Below, one piece after another: positions 36,326-44,489 of a DNA stretch of 64,000 nt. The stretch's first letter is position 1. Each line of letters begins with the position of its first letter. Position numbers and translations under genes: made by a program. Origin of the DNA: Fimbriimonadaceae bacterium (lineage in GTDB: Bacteria; Armatimonadota; UBA10988). The DNA lies in NCBI GenBank assembly GCA_020850355.1, contig JADZEX010000042.1, forward strand, positions 1 through 64,000, given 5' to 3'. The notes below the pieces were generated by a model that saw only the letters and a list, made by a program, of their open reading frames with translations, was not told where the DNA came from and searched no databases.

Positions 36326-37623
36326 TGCCAGGCCCTGGGCATTTCCTGCTGCTGCTGCTGCTCGGCGCCCTGGCCTGGCTGGGCCGGTTGCTGACGGTCA
36401 AGCTGCTGGCCCGCGAGGGGCTCCGCGAGCGGTTCGGCGGCTTGCCGGCCGACCTCGTGGCGCGCTGCCAGGGGCGCGAAGTGGTCTGGGTCCACGCCGT
36501 CTCGCTCGGCGAGACCATCGCCGCCCGGCCGCTGCTGGCCGAGTTGCGGCAACGGCGGCCAGGCGCCGTGCTGCTGCTGTCGCACTGGACCGAGACCGGT
36601 CGCGAGGCCGCCCTGGCGGCCGGGGCCGAAGGGCTGTTCTACAGCCCGCTCGACCTGCCGTGGGTGGTGCGCCGGGTGCTGCGGCAACTCCGGCCGGCGC
36701 TGCTGGTGACCATCGACACCGAGTTCTGGCCCAACCTCTACCGCCTCAGCGCCGCGGCCGGCGTGGCGCTGGCCTGCGCCAATGGGCGGATCAGCGACAA
36801 GTCGTTCGGTCGCATTCAGCGCTGGCGGGTGGCCTGGTTCTACCGCTGGGTGCTGCGCTTCCCCGACCGGCTGCTGATGCAGTCGGCCGAGGACGCGGCC
36901 CGCGCGGTGCGGCTCGGTGCGCCTGGGGCGCGGGTGACGGTGGCCGGCAACCTGAAGTTCGACGAGGCGCACCCGGTGGTGTCGGCCGAGCGGTTGCAGC
37001 AGTGGCGGACGATCCTGGGCCTGCAGCCGGCGGAGCCGGTGCTGCTGGCCGGGAGCACCGGCCCCGGCGAAGAAGAGGTCCTGCTGGCGGCCTGGCAGGC
37101 GCTGCGTCCACAGTTTCCGACGCTGCGGCTGGTGCTGGTGCCGCGCCACATCGACCGGGCCGCGGAGATCCTGGCCCGCATCGCGGCACTCGGCGCGGTC
37201 GGCCTGCGGCGCAGCGAGCTGCCGGCGCGGGCGGCCGAGAGCGGCGCCGCGCGGGCGGTGATCGTCGGTGACACGACCGGCGAGTTGGGCGAGCTGTACG
37301 CGGTCGCGACGGTCGCCTTCGTCGGCCGCAGCCTGGTCAACCTGGGTGGCAGCAACGTCCTGCAGGCGGCGGCGCAGGGCAAGCCGGTGCTCAGCGGACC
37401 GTTCGTGCAGAATGTCCGCGACAGCGTGCGATTGTTGTGCGAGGGTGGGGTGGCACAGATCGTGCGGGACGCCGCCGAACTGCAGGCGGTGGCGGCGGGC
37501 TGGCTGGGCGACGCCGCCGAGTTGGAGCGCCTGGCGGACCGCGCGCGGGAGCTGGTGGTCGCCAACCGGGGCGCCACCGCGCGCACCGCGCAGGCCCTCG
37601 TCGAGTTGCTCGATGCCCGCTGA
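36325..37623 (+). CDS. waaA: 3-deoxy-D-manno-octulosonic acid transferase WaaA (KdtA)
   Basis: Adds Kdo from CMP-Kdo to lipid IVA. The 432-residue GT-B enzyme has an N-terminal membrane anchor (LLLLLLGALAWLGRLL), a REGLRERFGG segment and VVWVHAVSLGETIAARPLLAELR with the family Glu. TIDTEFWPNLYR (usually ExExWPN) and ANGRISDKSF follow, then the C-terminal donor domain with AGSTGPGEEEVLLAA, VPRHIDRAAEI and GDTTGELGELYAVATVAFVGRSLVNLGGSNVLQAAAQGKPVL. ATG 36325 overlaps the msbA stop by one base; a GTG at 36322 is the alternative. The number of Kdo residues added cannot be read. Confidence 0.92.
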   Translation: MPGPGHFLLLLLLGALAWLGRLLTVKLLAREGLRERFGGLPADLVARCQGREVVWVHAVSLGETIAARPLLAELRQRRPGAVLLLSHWTETGREAALAAGAEGLFYSPLDLPWVVRRVLRQLRPALLVTIDTEFWPNLYRLSAAAGVALACANGRISDKSFGRIQRWRVAWFYRWVLRFPDRLLMQSAEDAARAVRLGAPGARVTVAGNLKFDEAHPVVSAERLQQWRTILGLQPAEPVLLAGSTGPGEEEVLLAAWQALRPQFPTLRLVLVPRHIDRAAEILARIAALGAVGLRRSELPARAAESGAARAVIVGDTTGELGELYAVATVAFVGRSLVNLGGSNVLQAAAQGKPVLSGPFVQNVRDSVRLLCEGGVAQIVRDAAELQAVAAGWLGDAAELERLADRARELVVANRGATARTAQALVELLDAR

Positions 37624-38773
37624 CGCCCGCCCGCCAGCCGCGGCGCCGTCTCGACCAGCCGGCCGGCCGACGGTCGCCGACTGGTTCCACGCGACGGTCT
37701 CCGGCGAACGCCGCGGGCTGGGTCCGAGCCTCACGCGGGCGCTGCTGCGCGGCGCCAGCCAGGGCTATGCGCTGGGCCTGACGGCGCGCGACCTGACCTA
37801 CCGCTGCGGCCTGGTCCGTCCGCTGCAGGTCGACGCGCGGGTCATTTCGGTGGGCAACCTGACACTCGGCGGGACCGGCAAGACGCCGGCCGTGATGCAC
37901 CTCGCGAAGCGCTTCCACGACGCCGGCGAGCGGGTCGCGATCCTGATTCGGGGCCACGGCGGCGAGCGGCTGAGCGGGGTCAACGTGGTCCACGACGGCG
38001 TCAACCGCCTGCTCGGCGTGGCCGAGGTGGGCGATGAGCCCGTGCTGCTGGCGGAACGCCTGCGCGAGGTGCCGGTACTGGTCGGCAAGGACCGCCGCCT
38101 CACCGCGAGTTACGCCGTCGAGCGCTTCGATGCCACCGTGCTGCTGCTCGATGATGGGTTCCAGTACCGCAAGCTGGCCGTCGACGATCAAATCGTGCTG
38201 CTCGACGCGACGCAGCCGTTCGGCAACGGGCGGCTCTTCCCGGCCGGGGTGCTGCGCGACCCGCCGAGCTACCTGGCGCGGGCCGACCAGGTCTGGCTGA
38301 CACGCACCGACCACCCCGCGGCGCTGCCGGCGGAGCAGGTCCGCGCCGAGGTCGCCCGGCACGCCCCGCAGGTGCCAGTCTACCGCACGCGCCACCTGCC
38401 GGCGCGGCTCTGGCAGTTCCCCAGCGGCCAGCCGCTGGAGCTGGCGCAGCTCCGACAGCGCCGTGTGATGGCGATGGCCGGCATCGGCAACCCCGGCGCG
38501 TTCTTCGCGACGCTCGACGAAATGCAGCCGGCGGCGGTGATTCAGGAACCCTTTCCCGACCACCATCGCTTTGAGCGTGATGAGATCACCGCGGTGCGGC
38601 AGCGGGCGGTGGCGTCCGGCTGCGACGCGGTGGTGACCACCGAGAAGGACGCCGTCCGCCTGGAGCTGTGGCCGGCTGGCGGGCCGGAGCTGTGGGTGCT
38701 CGGGATTGAGCTGGTCTTCGACGGCGCTGCCCCGACCTTTGAGGCAGGAGGCCCGGACGAGCCTGCGAAGTGA
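37613..38773 (+). CDS. lpxK: Tetraacyldisaccharide 4'-kinase LpxK
   Basis: Phosphorylates the 4' position of the lipid A disaccharide. The 386-residue inner-membrane-associated kinase has the P-loop SVGNLTLGGTGKTP (about 79-92), ILIRGHGG, VLVGKDRR, VLLLDDGFQYRKLAVD with the catalytic Asp pair, the PAGVLRDPPSYLARAD segment and the C-terminal PDHHRFERDEI and TEKDAVRL motifs. The N-terminus is some 30 residues longer than usual and Pro-rich. ATG 37613 overlaps the end of waaA by 11 bases. Last lipid A gene here; lpxB, lpxC, lpxD and lpxH are not in the window. Confidence 0.93.
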   Translation: MPADARPPAAAPSRPAGRPTVADWFHATVSGERRGLGPSLTRALLRGASQGYALGLTARDLTYRCGLVRPLQVDARVISVGNLTLGGTGKTPAVMHLAKRFHDAGERVAILIRGHGGERLSGVNVVHDGVNRLLGVAEVGDEPVLLAERLREVPVLVGKDRRLTASYAVERFDATVLLLDDGFQYRKLAVDDQIVLLDATQPFGNGRLFPAGVLRDPPSYLARADQVWLTRTDHPAALPAEQVRAEVARHAPQVPVYRTRHLPARLWQFPSGQPLELAQLRQRRVMAMAGIGNPGAFFATLDEMQPAAVIQEPFPDHHRFERDEITAVRQRAVASGCDAVVTTEKDAVRLELWPAGGPELWVLGIELVFDGAAPTFEAGGPDEPAK

Positions 38774-38794
38774 CCGCTGATGGGAGAAGCGACG

Positions 38795-39526
38795 ATGCGG
38801 GATCCCGACGGACCAGCCGTCGCGGAAGCCATCGCCGAGTTGCGCGAGGCCGCGCTCGGCTGCGTTGCCTGCCAGCTGCAGGCCGACCGCACGCAGGTCG
38901 TCTTCGGGTGCGGCAACCCGGCCACGCCGATGGTGCTGGTGGGGCAGTCGCCCGGCGAGCAGGAAGACCAGTCGGGCGAGCCCTTTGTCGGTCGCGCCGG
39001 GCAACTGCTCACGGAGTGCCTCGCACGGTGTACCATCCAGCGGCGGCACGTCTGGATCACCAACATCGTGAAGTGTCGGCCCTGGACCCGCACCGAGCGC
39101 GGCAAGGGGCGCAACCGCGACCCGGAGGAAGATGAGATCCAGGCCTGCCGGCAGTGGATCGAGGCCGAGCTGGCGTTGATCCGGCCGAAGGTGATTGTCT
39201 GCATCGGCAAGCCCTCGGCGGAGTTGGTGCTGGGTCGGCCGATCCCGATCTCGCAGGTCCGCGGACGCTGGTTTGTCGACCACCGCTTTCGGCCGGCCTG
39301 GGTGATGCCGGTGCTGCACCCGGCGTACATCGTCCGCAAGCAGGGCCAGGCCGACTATGAGCCGCTCTGCCAGCAGCTGGCGGACGATCTCGAGACGGCG
39401 CGACAGAAGGCCCGGCAGTTGCTGAAGGAGCCGGTGCAGCCGACCGCCGCGGAGCTGGCGAACGCCGAGCCGACGGCGCCGGATCCGCTGGACGAGGCCG
39501 ATCAGCCGAGCCTGTTTGACGCCTGA
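38795..39526 (+). CDS. 4Fe-4S uracil-DNA glycosylase (family 4-like)
   Basis: Removes uracil from DNA to start base-excision repair. The 243-residue product has the four cluster cysteines of family 4 enzymes: CVAC (23-26), NIVKCRP (94) and ACRQW (118). Motif 1 reads VGQSPGEQEDQSGEPFVGRAGQLL, where family members often have GEAPG. IGKPSAELVLG and a VLHPAYIVR motif near the end complete the fold. The last 40 residues are an unstructured Ala/Pro/Glu tail ending in PSLFDA, reminiscent of a sliding-clamp-binding QxxLF peptide (QPSLFDA). ATG 38795 follows GGGAGAAG; ATG 38780 lies inside that site. Confidence 0.88.
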   Translation: MRDPDGPAVAEAIAELREAALGCVACQLQADRTQVVFGCGNPATPMVLVGQSPGEQEDQSGEPFVGRAGQLLTECLARCTIQRRHVWITNIVKCRPWTRTERGKGRNRDPEEDEIQACRQWIEAELALIRPKVIVCIGKPSAELVLGRPIPISQVRGRWFVDHRFRPAWVMPVLHPAYIVRKQGQADYEPLCQQLADDLETARQKARQLLKEPVQPTAAELANAEPTAPDPLDEADQPSLFDA

Positions 39527-39567
39527 GGGCGGTGCGGGCCACGGGACTGGGAGTGAGGGAGCGTGCG

Positions 39568-40332
39568 ATGAGTGCCCTGGGTGAGCCCTGTAAGACGCTC
39601 GGCGTGCGGTGGGAGCGGCATACCAACCTCCTGCTGGCCGGGCTGCTGAACGTGCTGCTATGGACCTGGCTGGTGGCCACTGGCCGGGTTTGCGTGGCCG
39701 GCTACGTGGTGGTCGTGCTGCTGACCAAGGCGATGGTCGCGGCGGTGATGCTGCCGGCGGCCGCGCGTCGGGTGACCCTGCACGAGCACGGGCTGGTGGT
39801 CCAGAGCTGGAGCGGGCTGCACAGCTTCCTGTTCAGCGAGCTGGAGGCGGTCTATCTGGCGCTCTGGCCGCGGCCGCTGCCGCTGCCCGGCGAGCCGCCG
39901 GTGTCGCGGGTGCTGCGCCTGCAGGCCGGGCCACGGATGGCCAGCGTGCTGGACGACATCGAGGACTTCGACGGCGTGCTGGACGTTGTCAGCAACGCTG
40001 TCAACACCAACCTCGGCGCGCGGGTGACCGCCGACTTCGACGCCGGCCGCGAGGTCTGGTTCGGCCCGCTGCAGCTCCACCGCGAGCGCGGTGTCAGCGT
40101 GGGTGAGCGGACCATCGCCTGGGCCGACCTCGGTGCGGTGGGCGTGGATCGGGGGCACCTGGTGCTGGGCGACGGCCTGCGCGTGCGGTTCGGCGTGATC
40201 GCCAATCCGCAACTGCTGCTGCGGCTGTTCGACCAGCAGGGCGTCAACCTGTCCGGGCTGCGTGAGGCGCTGGCCGGGCAGGCGACGGGCCGGAGTGAGG
40301 CTGACGCCGCGGCAAGTGACGCGGTAGAATAG
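39568..40332 (+). CDS. Membrane protein of unknown function with two N-terminal helices
   Basis: A 254-residue protein with hydrophobic helices at about 20-38 and 42-62, then a cytoplasmic region of about 190 residues that looks PH-domain-like, with alternating beta strands (RVTLHEHGLVVQSWSGLHSFLFSELEAVYL, then VWFGPLQLHRERGVSVGERTIAWADLGAV). This pattern recalls DUF6585-type proteins, but the assignment is tentative. GAGGGA precedes ATG 39568. It sits 36 bases before the PspA-like gene and may serve the same membrane-associated function. Confidence 0.5.
   Translation: MSALGEPCKTLGVRWERHTNLLLAGLLNVLLWTWLVATGRVCVAGYVVVVLLTKAMVAAVMLPAAARRVTLHEHGLVVQSWSGLHSFLFSELEAVYLALWPRPLPLPGEPPVSRVLRLQAGPRMASVLDDIEDFDGVLDVVSNAVNTNLGARVTADFDAGREVWFGPLQLHRERGVSVGERTIAWADLGAVGVDRGHLVLGDGLRVRFGVIANPQLLLRLFDQQGVNLSGLREALAGQATGRSEADAAASDAVE
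40301..40330 (+). promoter_or_regulatory. Possible promoter of the PspA-like genes
   Basis: CTGACG at 40301-40306, 18-base spacer, TAGAAT at 40325-40330 (five of six matches to the -10 consensus), inside the 3' end of the preceding gene and 39 bases upstream of the GTG at 40369. Confidence 0.4.
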
Positions 40333-40368
40333 GCATAGGGCGCCGGGCGCCGGGTCAAGGAGACGACC

Positions 40369-41277
40369 GTGGGTATCGGTCAGCGGATCAGCCGGATCAT
40401 CAAGTCGAACGTCAACGACCTTCTCTCGGCCGCCGAGAATCCCGAGAAGCAGCTCGACCTGGCGATCACCGAGATGGAAGATCTGCTGCGCCAGGCGAAG
40501 CAGCAGCTCGTCGATCAGCTCGCGGTCGAGAAGCGCCTGCAACGACAGCTCGACGAAGCCGACGAGATGGCCAAGATGTGGGCGCAGCGGGCGCAGGTGG
40601 CGGTCGACAGCGGCAGCGACGAACTGGCGCGCGAGGCGCTGCGCAAGAAGCGCAACTACGATGAGCTGGGGAGCGAGTACGACAAGCAGCTCTTCGAGCA
40701 ACAGCGCGCGGTGGACGAGTTGCGGGTGCAGTACAAGGAGTTGGAGCAGCGCATCAAGGACTTCCGCGAGCGGCGCCGCGGGATTGGCACCGAGCGGGTC
40801 CGGCGGGAGCGCGAAGGCGAGCGGACCGCTCGCACCGCTCCGCGGCGGATCGATGCCTCGGCGCTGCGGGACCGCAGCGCCTTCGACAAGTTCGAGGAGA
40901 TGGCCGACAAGGTCGAGGACCTCGAAGCACGCACCCAGGCGGAGCGCGAGCTGACTGACTATCTCGAGCCCGACGACACCCTCGCCGCGAAGATCGACGC
41001 CGCCGCCGACCGTGGCCGGCCGCGGCGCAGCGAGGACGAGGTCAACGTCGACATCGAGCTGGAGCAGATGCGCCGCCGCGTCGGCCGGCCGGCCGCACCG
41101 CCGCCGCCGACCGCGCCGACGCCGCCCCGGGCGCCCGGTGAGCGGCTCTCGCAACGGCGTGGCGCGACCCCGCCGGCCGAGAACGCCCCGCCGGCGGATC
41201 TGCCGCCCCGGCGCGATCCGAACGCGCCGCCTCCGGAGGATGACGACGACGGCTGGGGCCGGCGAGTCGAGCTGTAG
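40369..41277 (+). CDS. PspA/IM30-family membrane-stress protein
   Basis: A 302-residue ESCRT-III-like protein that should coat and stabilise the inner membrane. The N-terminal amphipathic helix (GIGQRISRIIKSNVNDLLSAAENPEK) and the long coiled-coil hairpin (about 25-215) are typical: LDLAITEMEDLLRQAKQQLVDQLAVEKRL, then AREALRKKRNYDELGSEYDKQLFEQQRAVDELR. The last 65 residues are a Pro-rich, acidic tail absent from standard PspA. Start is GTG 40369 after AAGGAG. It is followed after two bases by a second, divergent coiled-coil paralogue. Confidence 0.85.
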   Translation: MGIGQRISRIIKSNVNDLLSAAENPEKQLDLAITEMEDLLRQAKQQLVDQLAVEKRLQRQLDEADEMAKMWAQRAQVAVDSGSDELAREALRKKRNYDELGSEYDKQLFEQQRAVDELRVQYKELEQRIKDFRERRRGIGTERVRREREGERTARTAPRRIDASALRDRSAFDKFEEMADKVEDLEARTQAERELTDYLEPDDTLAAKIDAAADRGRPRRSEDEVNVDIELEQMRRRVGRPAAPPPPTAPTPPRAPGERLSQRRGATPPAENAPPADLPPRRDPNAPPPEDDDDGWGRRVEL

Positions 41278-41279
41278 AC

Positions 41280-42269
41280 ATGAGCATCTTCCGCGACCTG
41301 CGTAACGCCGTCCGTGAGGGCCTCGACGACCTGCTCAACGCCGGCCCGGCGCGCGATGATGTCGACGACCTGCTGGCGATGCTGGAGGGCGACCTGGCCG
41401 AGGCCCGCGCCGAGCTGGATCTGGCGATCCAGGACGGCCGCCGGCTGAGTGGCAAGCTGGCCGACGAGCAGGCGCTCGCCGAGCGCCTGCAGCAGCAGGC
41501 GCAGCAGGCGGTCGACGCTGGCGACGACGAACGCGGGCGGGAGCGGATCCGCCGGCGCCGGCGGGCGCTCCGGGGGGTCGAGATTCTGGAGCAGCAGGAG
41601 CGGCAGCACGAGCGGCTGACCGGCTACCTGCGCGACCACATCGACGCCCTGGAGGACAAGCTGCAGGAGCTCCGCCTGCGGCGCGACTACTTCCGGACCC
41701 GGAGTCGCGTGCAGTCGTTGCGGGAGCGGTACGAGCGGTACCAGCGGGAGTACCCGCTGGACGACGCATTGGACGAGGACGAAGCCGACGGCGAGGCGGT
41801 CGCCGAGCCCGGCGCCGAGGCGCGCAGCATGGCCGAGGCGGCCGAGCGGGCCGTGGCCAGCGGCGAGGTGGTGCTGCCCGAAGCGCCCTTGCGGCCGCGC
41901 CGGCGGCGACAGCGGATGGAGCCGGACAGCGAGCAGCAGGAGCCGGCCGCCCAGCCGTTGGCGGGGCACGGCGAGCTGCCGCCCCAGGACGACGAGGGGC
42001 CGGCGCTGCGGCCGCTGCCCGAGGAGCCGGAGGAGCTGCCCGAACCCGAACCCCGCAACCTGCGCCGCGAGCGTGAGGCCCTGCTGGCCGAGATCGAGCG
42101 TCGGACCACCAGCGCCGAGGCCGAGGCGGCGATCGAAGAGGAACTGCGCCTGCTGAAAGCCGGAGGCAGCGGCCCGCCCGTGCCGCCCGCCCTGTCCGCA
42201 CCACCAGCACCGCCCGTGCCGCCTGCTCCAGCGCCCGCCGAGCCAACCGATGGCGAGCCGGGACACTAA
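41280..42269 (+). CDS. Second PspA-like coiled-coil protein
   Basis: A 329-residue protein sharing the overall plan of its neighbour: amphipathic start (MSIFRDLRNAVREGLDDLLN), then a hairpin of long charged helices to about residue 150 (DLDLAIQDGRRLSGKLADEQALAERLQQQAQQAVDAGDDERG is the counterpart of the PspA repeat). An acidic, Pro-rich linker and another helix (REREALLAEIERRTTSAEAEAAIEEELRLL) follow, and it ends in a Pro/Ala tail. Similarity to the preceding gene is by layout and local sequence; duplication with divergence is inferred. The downstream gene overlaps its end by 20 bases, so the set is one operon. Confidence 0.65.
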   Translation: MSIFRDLRNAVREGLDDLLNAGPARDDVDDLLAMLEGDLAEARAELDLAIQDGRRLSGKLADEQALAERLQQQAQQAVDAGDDERGRERIRRRRRALRGVEILEQQERQHERLTGYLRDHIDALEDKLQELRLRRDYFRTRSRVQSLRERYERYQREYPLDDALDEDEADGEAVAEPGAEARSMAEAAERAVASGEVVLPEAPLRPRRRRQRMEPDSEQQEPAAQPLAGHGELPPQDDEGPALRPLPEEPEELPEPEPRNLRREREALLAEIERRTTSAEAEAAIEEELRLLKAGGSGPPVPPALSAPPAPPVPPAPAPAEPTDGEPGH

Positions 42270-43395
42270 GCCCGGCGCGGCGCTGCTGCCCGGCGTAGAG
42301 CGCCGGGTCGCGCGGCGCGTCTGGCCCGACGCGAGCTGCCGCCGCGACCTCGAACGGGCGGTGCGGCTGGACGAACCGGGTGCCCCCGCCGCGCTGGCCT
42401 GGGCCCTGGGGTGCGACGAGGCCCCGGACTGGTCGCGCCTCAGCGACCTGCTGGGCCCGCCGGCCGACGCGGCCAACGATGCCGGGCTGGCGCTGGCCGC
42501 CGGGTTGGCGGCAGCGGCGGGACTGACCCGGCGGCGCGGCCTCAGCGTGGCGGCCCGGCGTCACTTCCAACGCGCCGTGCTGTGGGACCCGACCAACGGC
42601 GTCGGCCACCTGGCCAGTGCGGTGGTTCGGCTGACCGCCGCCGACCGCGGTGGGGCCGTCGAAGCTCTGGTCAGCGCGGCGGCGGCGCCCCGCTTCGAGA
42701 TTCCGGCCTCGCCGGCCGCGGCCTGGCTCGCCGGACGGCCCTACCTGGGCGCCGACCTGGGGCTCTGGTGGCCGCAAGAAGTGGCCGGCCTGGCGCGTTT
42801 TGTGGCGACCGCCGTGACGCGCTCCGCCGAGCGTGCCGAACTCCGCGGGCGGGACGCCGCCGGCCTCTTGGCGCCGCTGGGGTCGCTGAGCGCACAGATC
42901 CTGCGCTGCGCGCCGCCACGGCGGGCCGAGTTGCTGGTGGCCGCGGCGCTGCTGGCGCCCTGGCTACGGGCTCGCGCGACGCTGCTGGCCGACCCCGCCC
43001 CCGCGGCGGCCGCGGCGGCGGCGGTGGGGCAGTGGCTGCAGACCCGGCGCGAGCTTGGCGCGGGCTACGAACGAGCGGTGCGCCGTGAGCTTGGCGCGGC
43101 CGCCGGGGGCCTCGCGGCCGGGGCCGGCACTGCGCTCTACGGCTGGGCCCGCGCCCAGCGCCGCTGGCCGCCGCCGCTGCCGCTGTCGCTGGCGCTGCCA
43201 GGGCGGACGGTGGCCTGGCTGGGCGCCGGTTTGGCGGCGACCTCGGCCGCCGCGCTGCTGGCGCCGAATCCCGTCACCGCCCGGCTGCGACACCGCCTCG
43301 AAACCCGGCTGGCCGCTGCGGAGCAGACCGCCGTCGAGACCGCGCGGGCCGCGCTGCTGACCGTGATCGATCCCCTCCTGGCGACCTCCGCCTGA
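42250..43395 (+). CDS. Ala/Arg-rich protein of unknown function, probably membrane-associated
   Basis: A 381-residue protein that overlaps the preceding PspA-like gene by 20 bases, implying translational coupling. The first 150 residues are helical with a TPR-like rhythm (LAAGLAAAAGLTRRRGLSVAARRHFQRAVLWDP). Hydrophobic Ala-rich helices near residues 280-300 and 320-340 (TVAWLGAGLAATSAAALLAP) could be membrane segments. No family is recognised. Position suggests a partner of the PspA-like proteins. Composition is extremely Ala/Arg-rich even for this genome. Confidence 0.55.
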   Translation: MASRDTKPGAALLPGVERRVARRVWPDASCRRDLERAVRLDEPGAPAALAWALGCDEAPDWSRLSDLLGPPADAANDAGLALAAGLAAAAGLTRRRGLSVAARRHFQRAVLWDPTNGVGHLASAVVRLTAADRGGAVEALVSAAAAPRFEIPASPAAAWLAGRPYLGADLGLWWPQEVAGLARFVATAVTRSAERAELRGRDAAGLLAPLGSLSAQILRCAPPRRAELLVAAALLAPWLRARATLLADPAPAAAAAAAVGQWLQTRRELGAGYERAVRRELGAAAGGLAAGAGTALYGWARAQRRWPPPLPLSLALPGRTVAWLGAGLAATSAAALLAPNPVTARLRHRLETRLAAAEQTAVETARAALLTVIDPLLATSA

Positions 43396-43468
43396 CCGCC
43401 GCGCTCCGCCGTCAATCGTGGTACCGTAGCGCCTGGGAACAGCTCGGGAGGAAACCAAGCGCGCCCTG

Positions 43469-44157
43469 TTGAGACTGCTCTGCGGGCTTGGACTGCTGCT
43501 GGCCGCCGGTTGCAGCAAGCCGGCCGACACCACCGCCAGCGCGGAGGCCCCGCCGCCGCTGCCGGTCGCCACCACCGCGGCCGAGGCCCCGCGACCGGAG
43601 GAGCCGGCGGAGCTCAAGGTGGGCACCACCTTGGAGAACCTGCAGACCGCCTACAACGGCGAGTCGAACGCCTCGGCGCGGTACGCCGCCTTTGCCAAGA
43701 AGGCCGCCGAGGAAGGCTACCAGCAGGTCGCCGTGCTGTTCCGGGCGGCTTCCAAGGCCGAGGCGATCCATGCCGCGGAGCACGCCGGGGTGATCCAGAA
43801 GCTGGGCGGGAAGCCGACCAAGGACGTCCAGACCCCGGAGGTCAGGTCCACCGCTGACAATCTGCAGGCGGCCGTAAAGGGCGAGACCTACGAACGCGAC
43901 ACAATGTACCCGGGCTTCATCGCCAAGGCGAAGGAGGAAGGTCAGGAGGACGCGATCCAGCGCTTCGACTGGGCGGTCAGGCGGAGGCCGAGCACGCCAA
44001 GCTGTACCAGGCAGCGGCCGCTGACCTGGCCAACCAGAAGGAAGCCAAGGCGAGCATCTGGGTCTGCTCGGTGTGCGGCTTCACCACCACCGATCCGAAG
44101 CTGGCGGAGTGCCCCACCTGCACGACACCCCGCGAGAAGTGGCTCGAGTTCAAGTGA
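43469..44157 (+). CDS. Rubrerythrin-like diiron lipoprotein, broken by a frameshift
   Basis: Reading 43469-43978 gives a lipoprotein signal (LLLAAGC) and a rubrerythrin four-helix start with iron ligands in YNGESNASARY and EAIHAAEHAG. At 43979-43981 the frame fails: the helix AEAEHAKLYQAAAADLANQ and the rubredoxin-like end (WVCSVCGF then CPTCTTPREKWLEFK, stop 44155-44157) continue in the -1 frame. One missing base after the Val codon (43976-43978) would restore the family sequence. No ATG begins the gene: TTG 43469 or CTG 43466 lies 14-17 bases from GGGAGG, whereas the ideal lipoprotein n-region (KRALLRLLCGL) begins at an AAG codon. Either a decaying gene or sequence errors. Rubrerythrins normally detoxify peroxide in the cytoplasm. 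Confidence 0.75.
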
Positions 44158-44164
44158 CCCATCC

Positions 44165-44192
44165 CCCGGGGCGGCGGTGTCGTCGCCCCGGG
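44165..44192. terminator. Strong hairpin between convergent genes
   Basis: Perfect 9-bp arms CCCGGGGCG (44165-44173) and CGCCCCGGG (44184-44192) with a ten-base loop, lying between the stop of the rubrerythrin-like gene and the stop of acylphosphatase. No T-tract follows on either strand, so it is a candidate bidirectional terminator or mRNA 3'-end stabiliser. Confidence 0.5.
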
Positions 44193-44195
44193 CCC

Positions 44196-44471
44196 TCAAC
44201 GTCGCACGCTGAACTCGCTGAGTGACGCGTCGGCCGGGACGTTGGCCTGCTCCAGCGCAGTCACCCGCGCCGCTGGCGGGCCGACGGCACACCAGCCGAG
44301 CACCGCGCTGACCGCGCCGGGCGTGCCCTGCAGCCAGGCCTCAACCGCGCCATCGGGCCGGTTGCGGCACCAGCCGACGAGGCCCTCCCGGCGGGCCACC
44401 GCGGCCAGGTGGTAGCGGAACCCGACCCCCTGCACCCGGCCGCGGATCACCACCCGGACTGACTTGCTCAT
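44196..44471 (-). CDS. acyP: Acylphosphatase
   Basis: A 91-residue enzyme that hydrolyses carboxyl-phosphate bonds. The substrate-binding loop GRVQGVGFR carries the catalytic Arg 19, and GWCRNRPDG carries the catalytic Asn 37. Length and fold pattern are standard; the C-terminus ends in FSVRR as in many relatives. It starts at ATG 44471, 19 bases after the stop of the giant beta-helix gene on the same strand, and probably shares its transcript. Confidence 0.92.
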   Translation of the reverse strand: MSKSVRVVIRGRVQGVGFRYHLAAVARREGLVGWCRNRPDGAVEAWLQGTPGAVSAVLGWCAVGPPAARVTALEQANVPADASLSEFSVRR

Positions 44472-44489
44472 GCGGTCAGGATGCCACGC

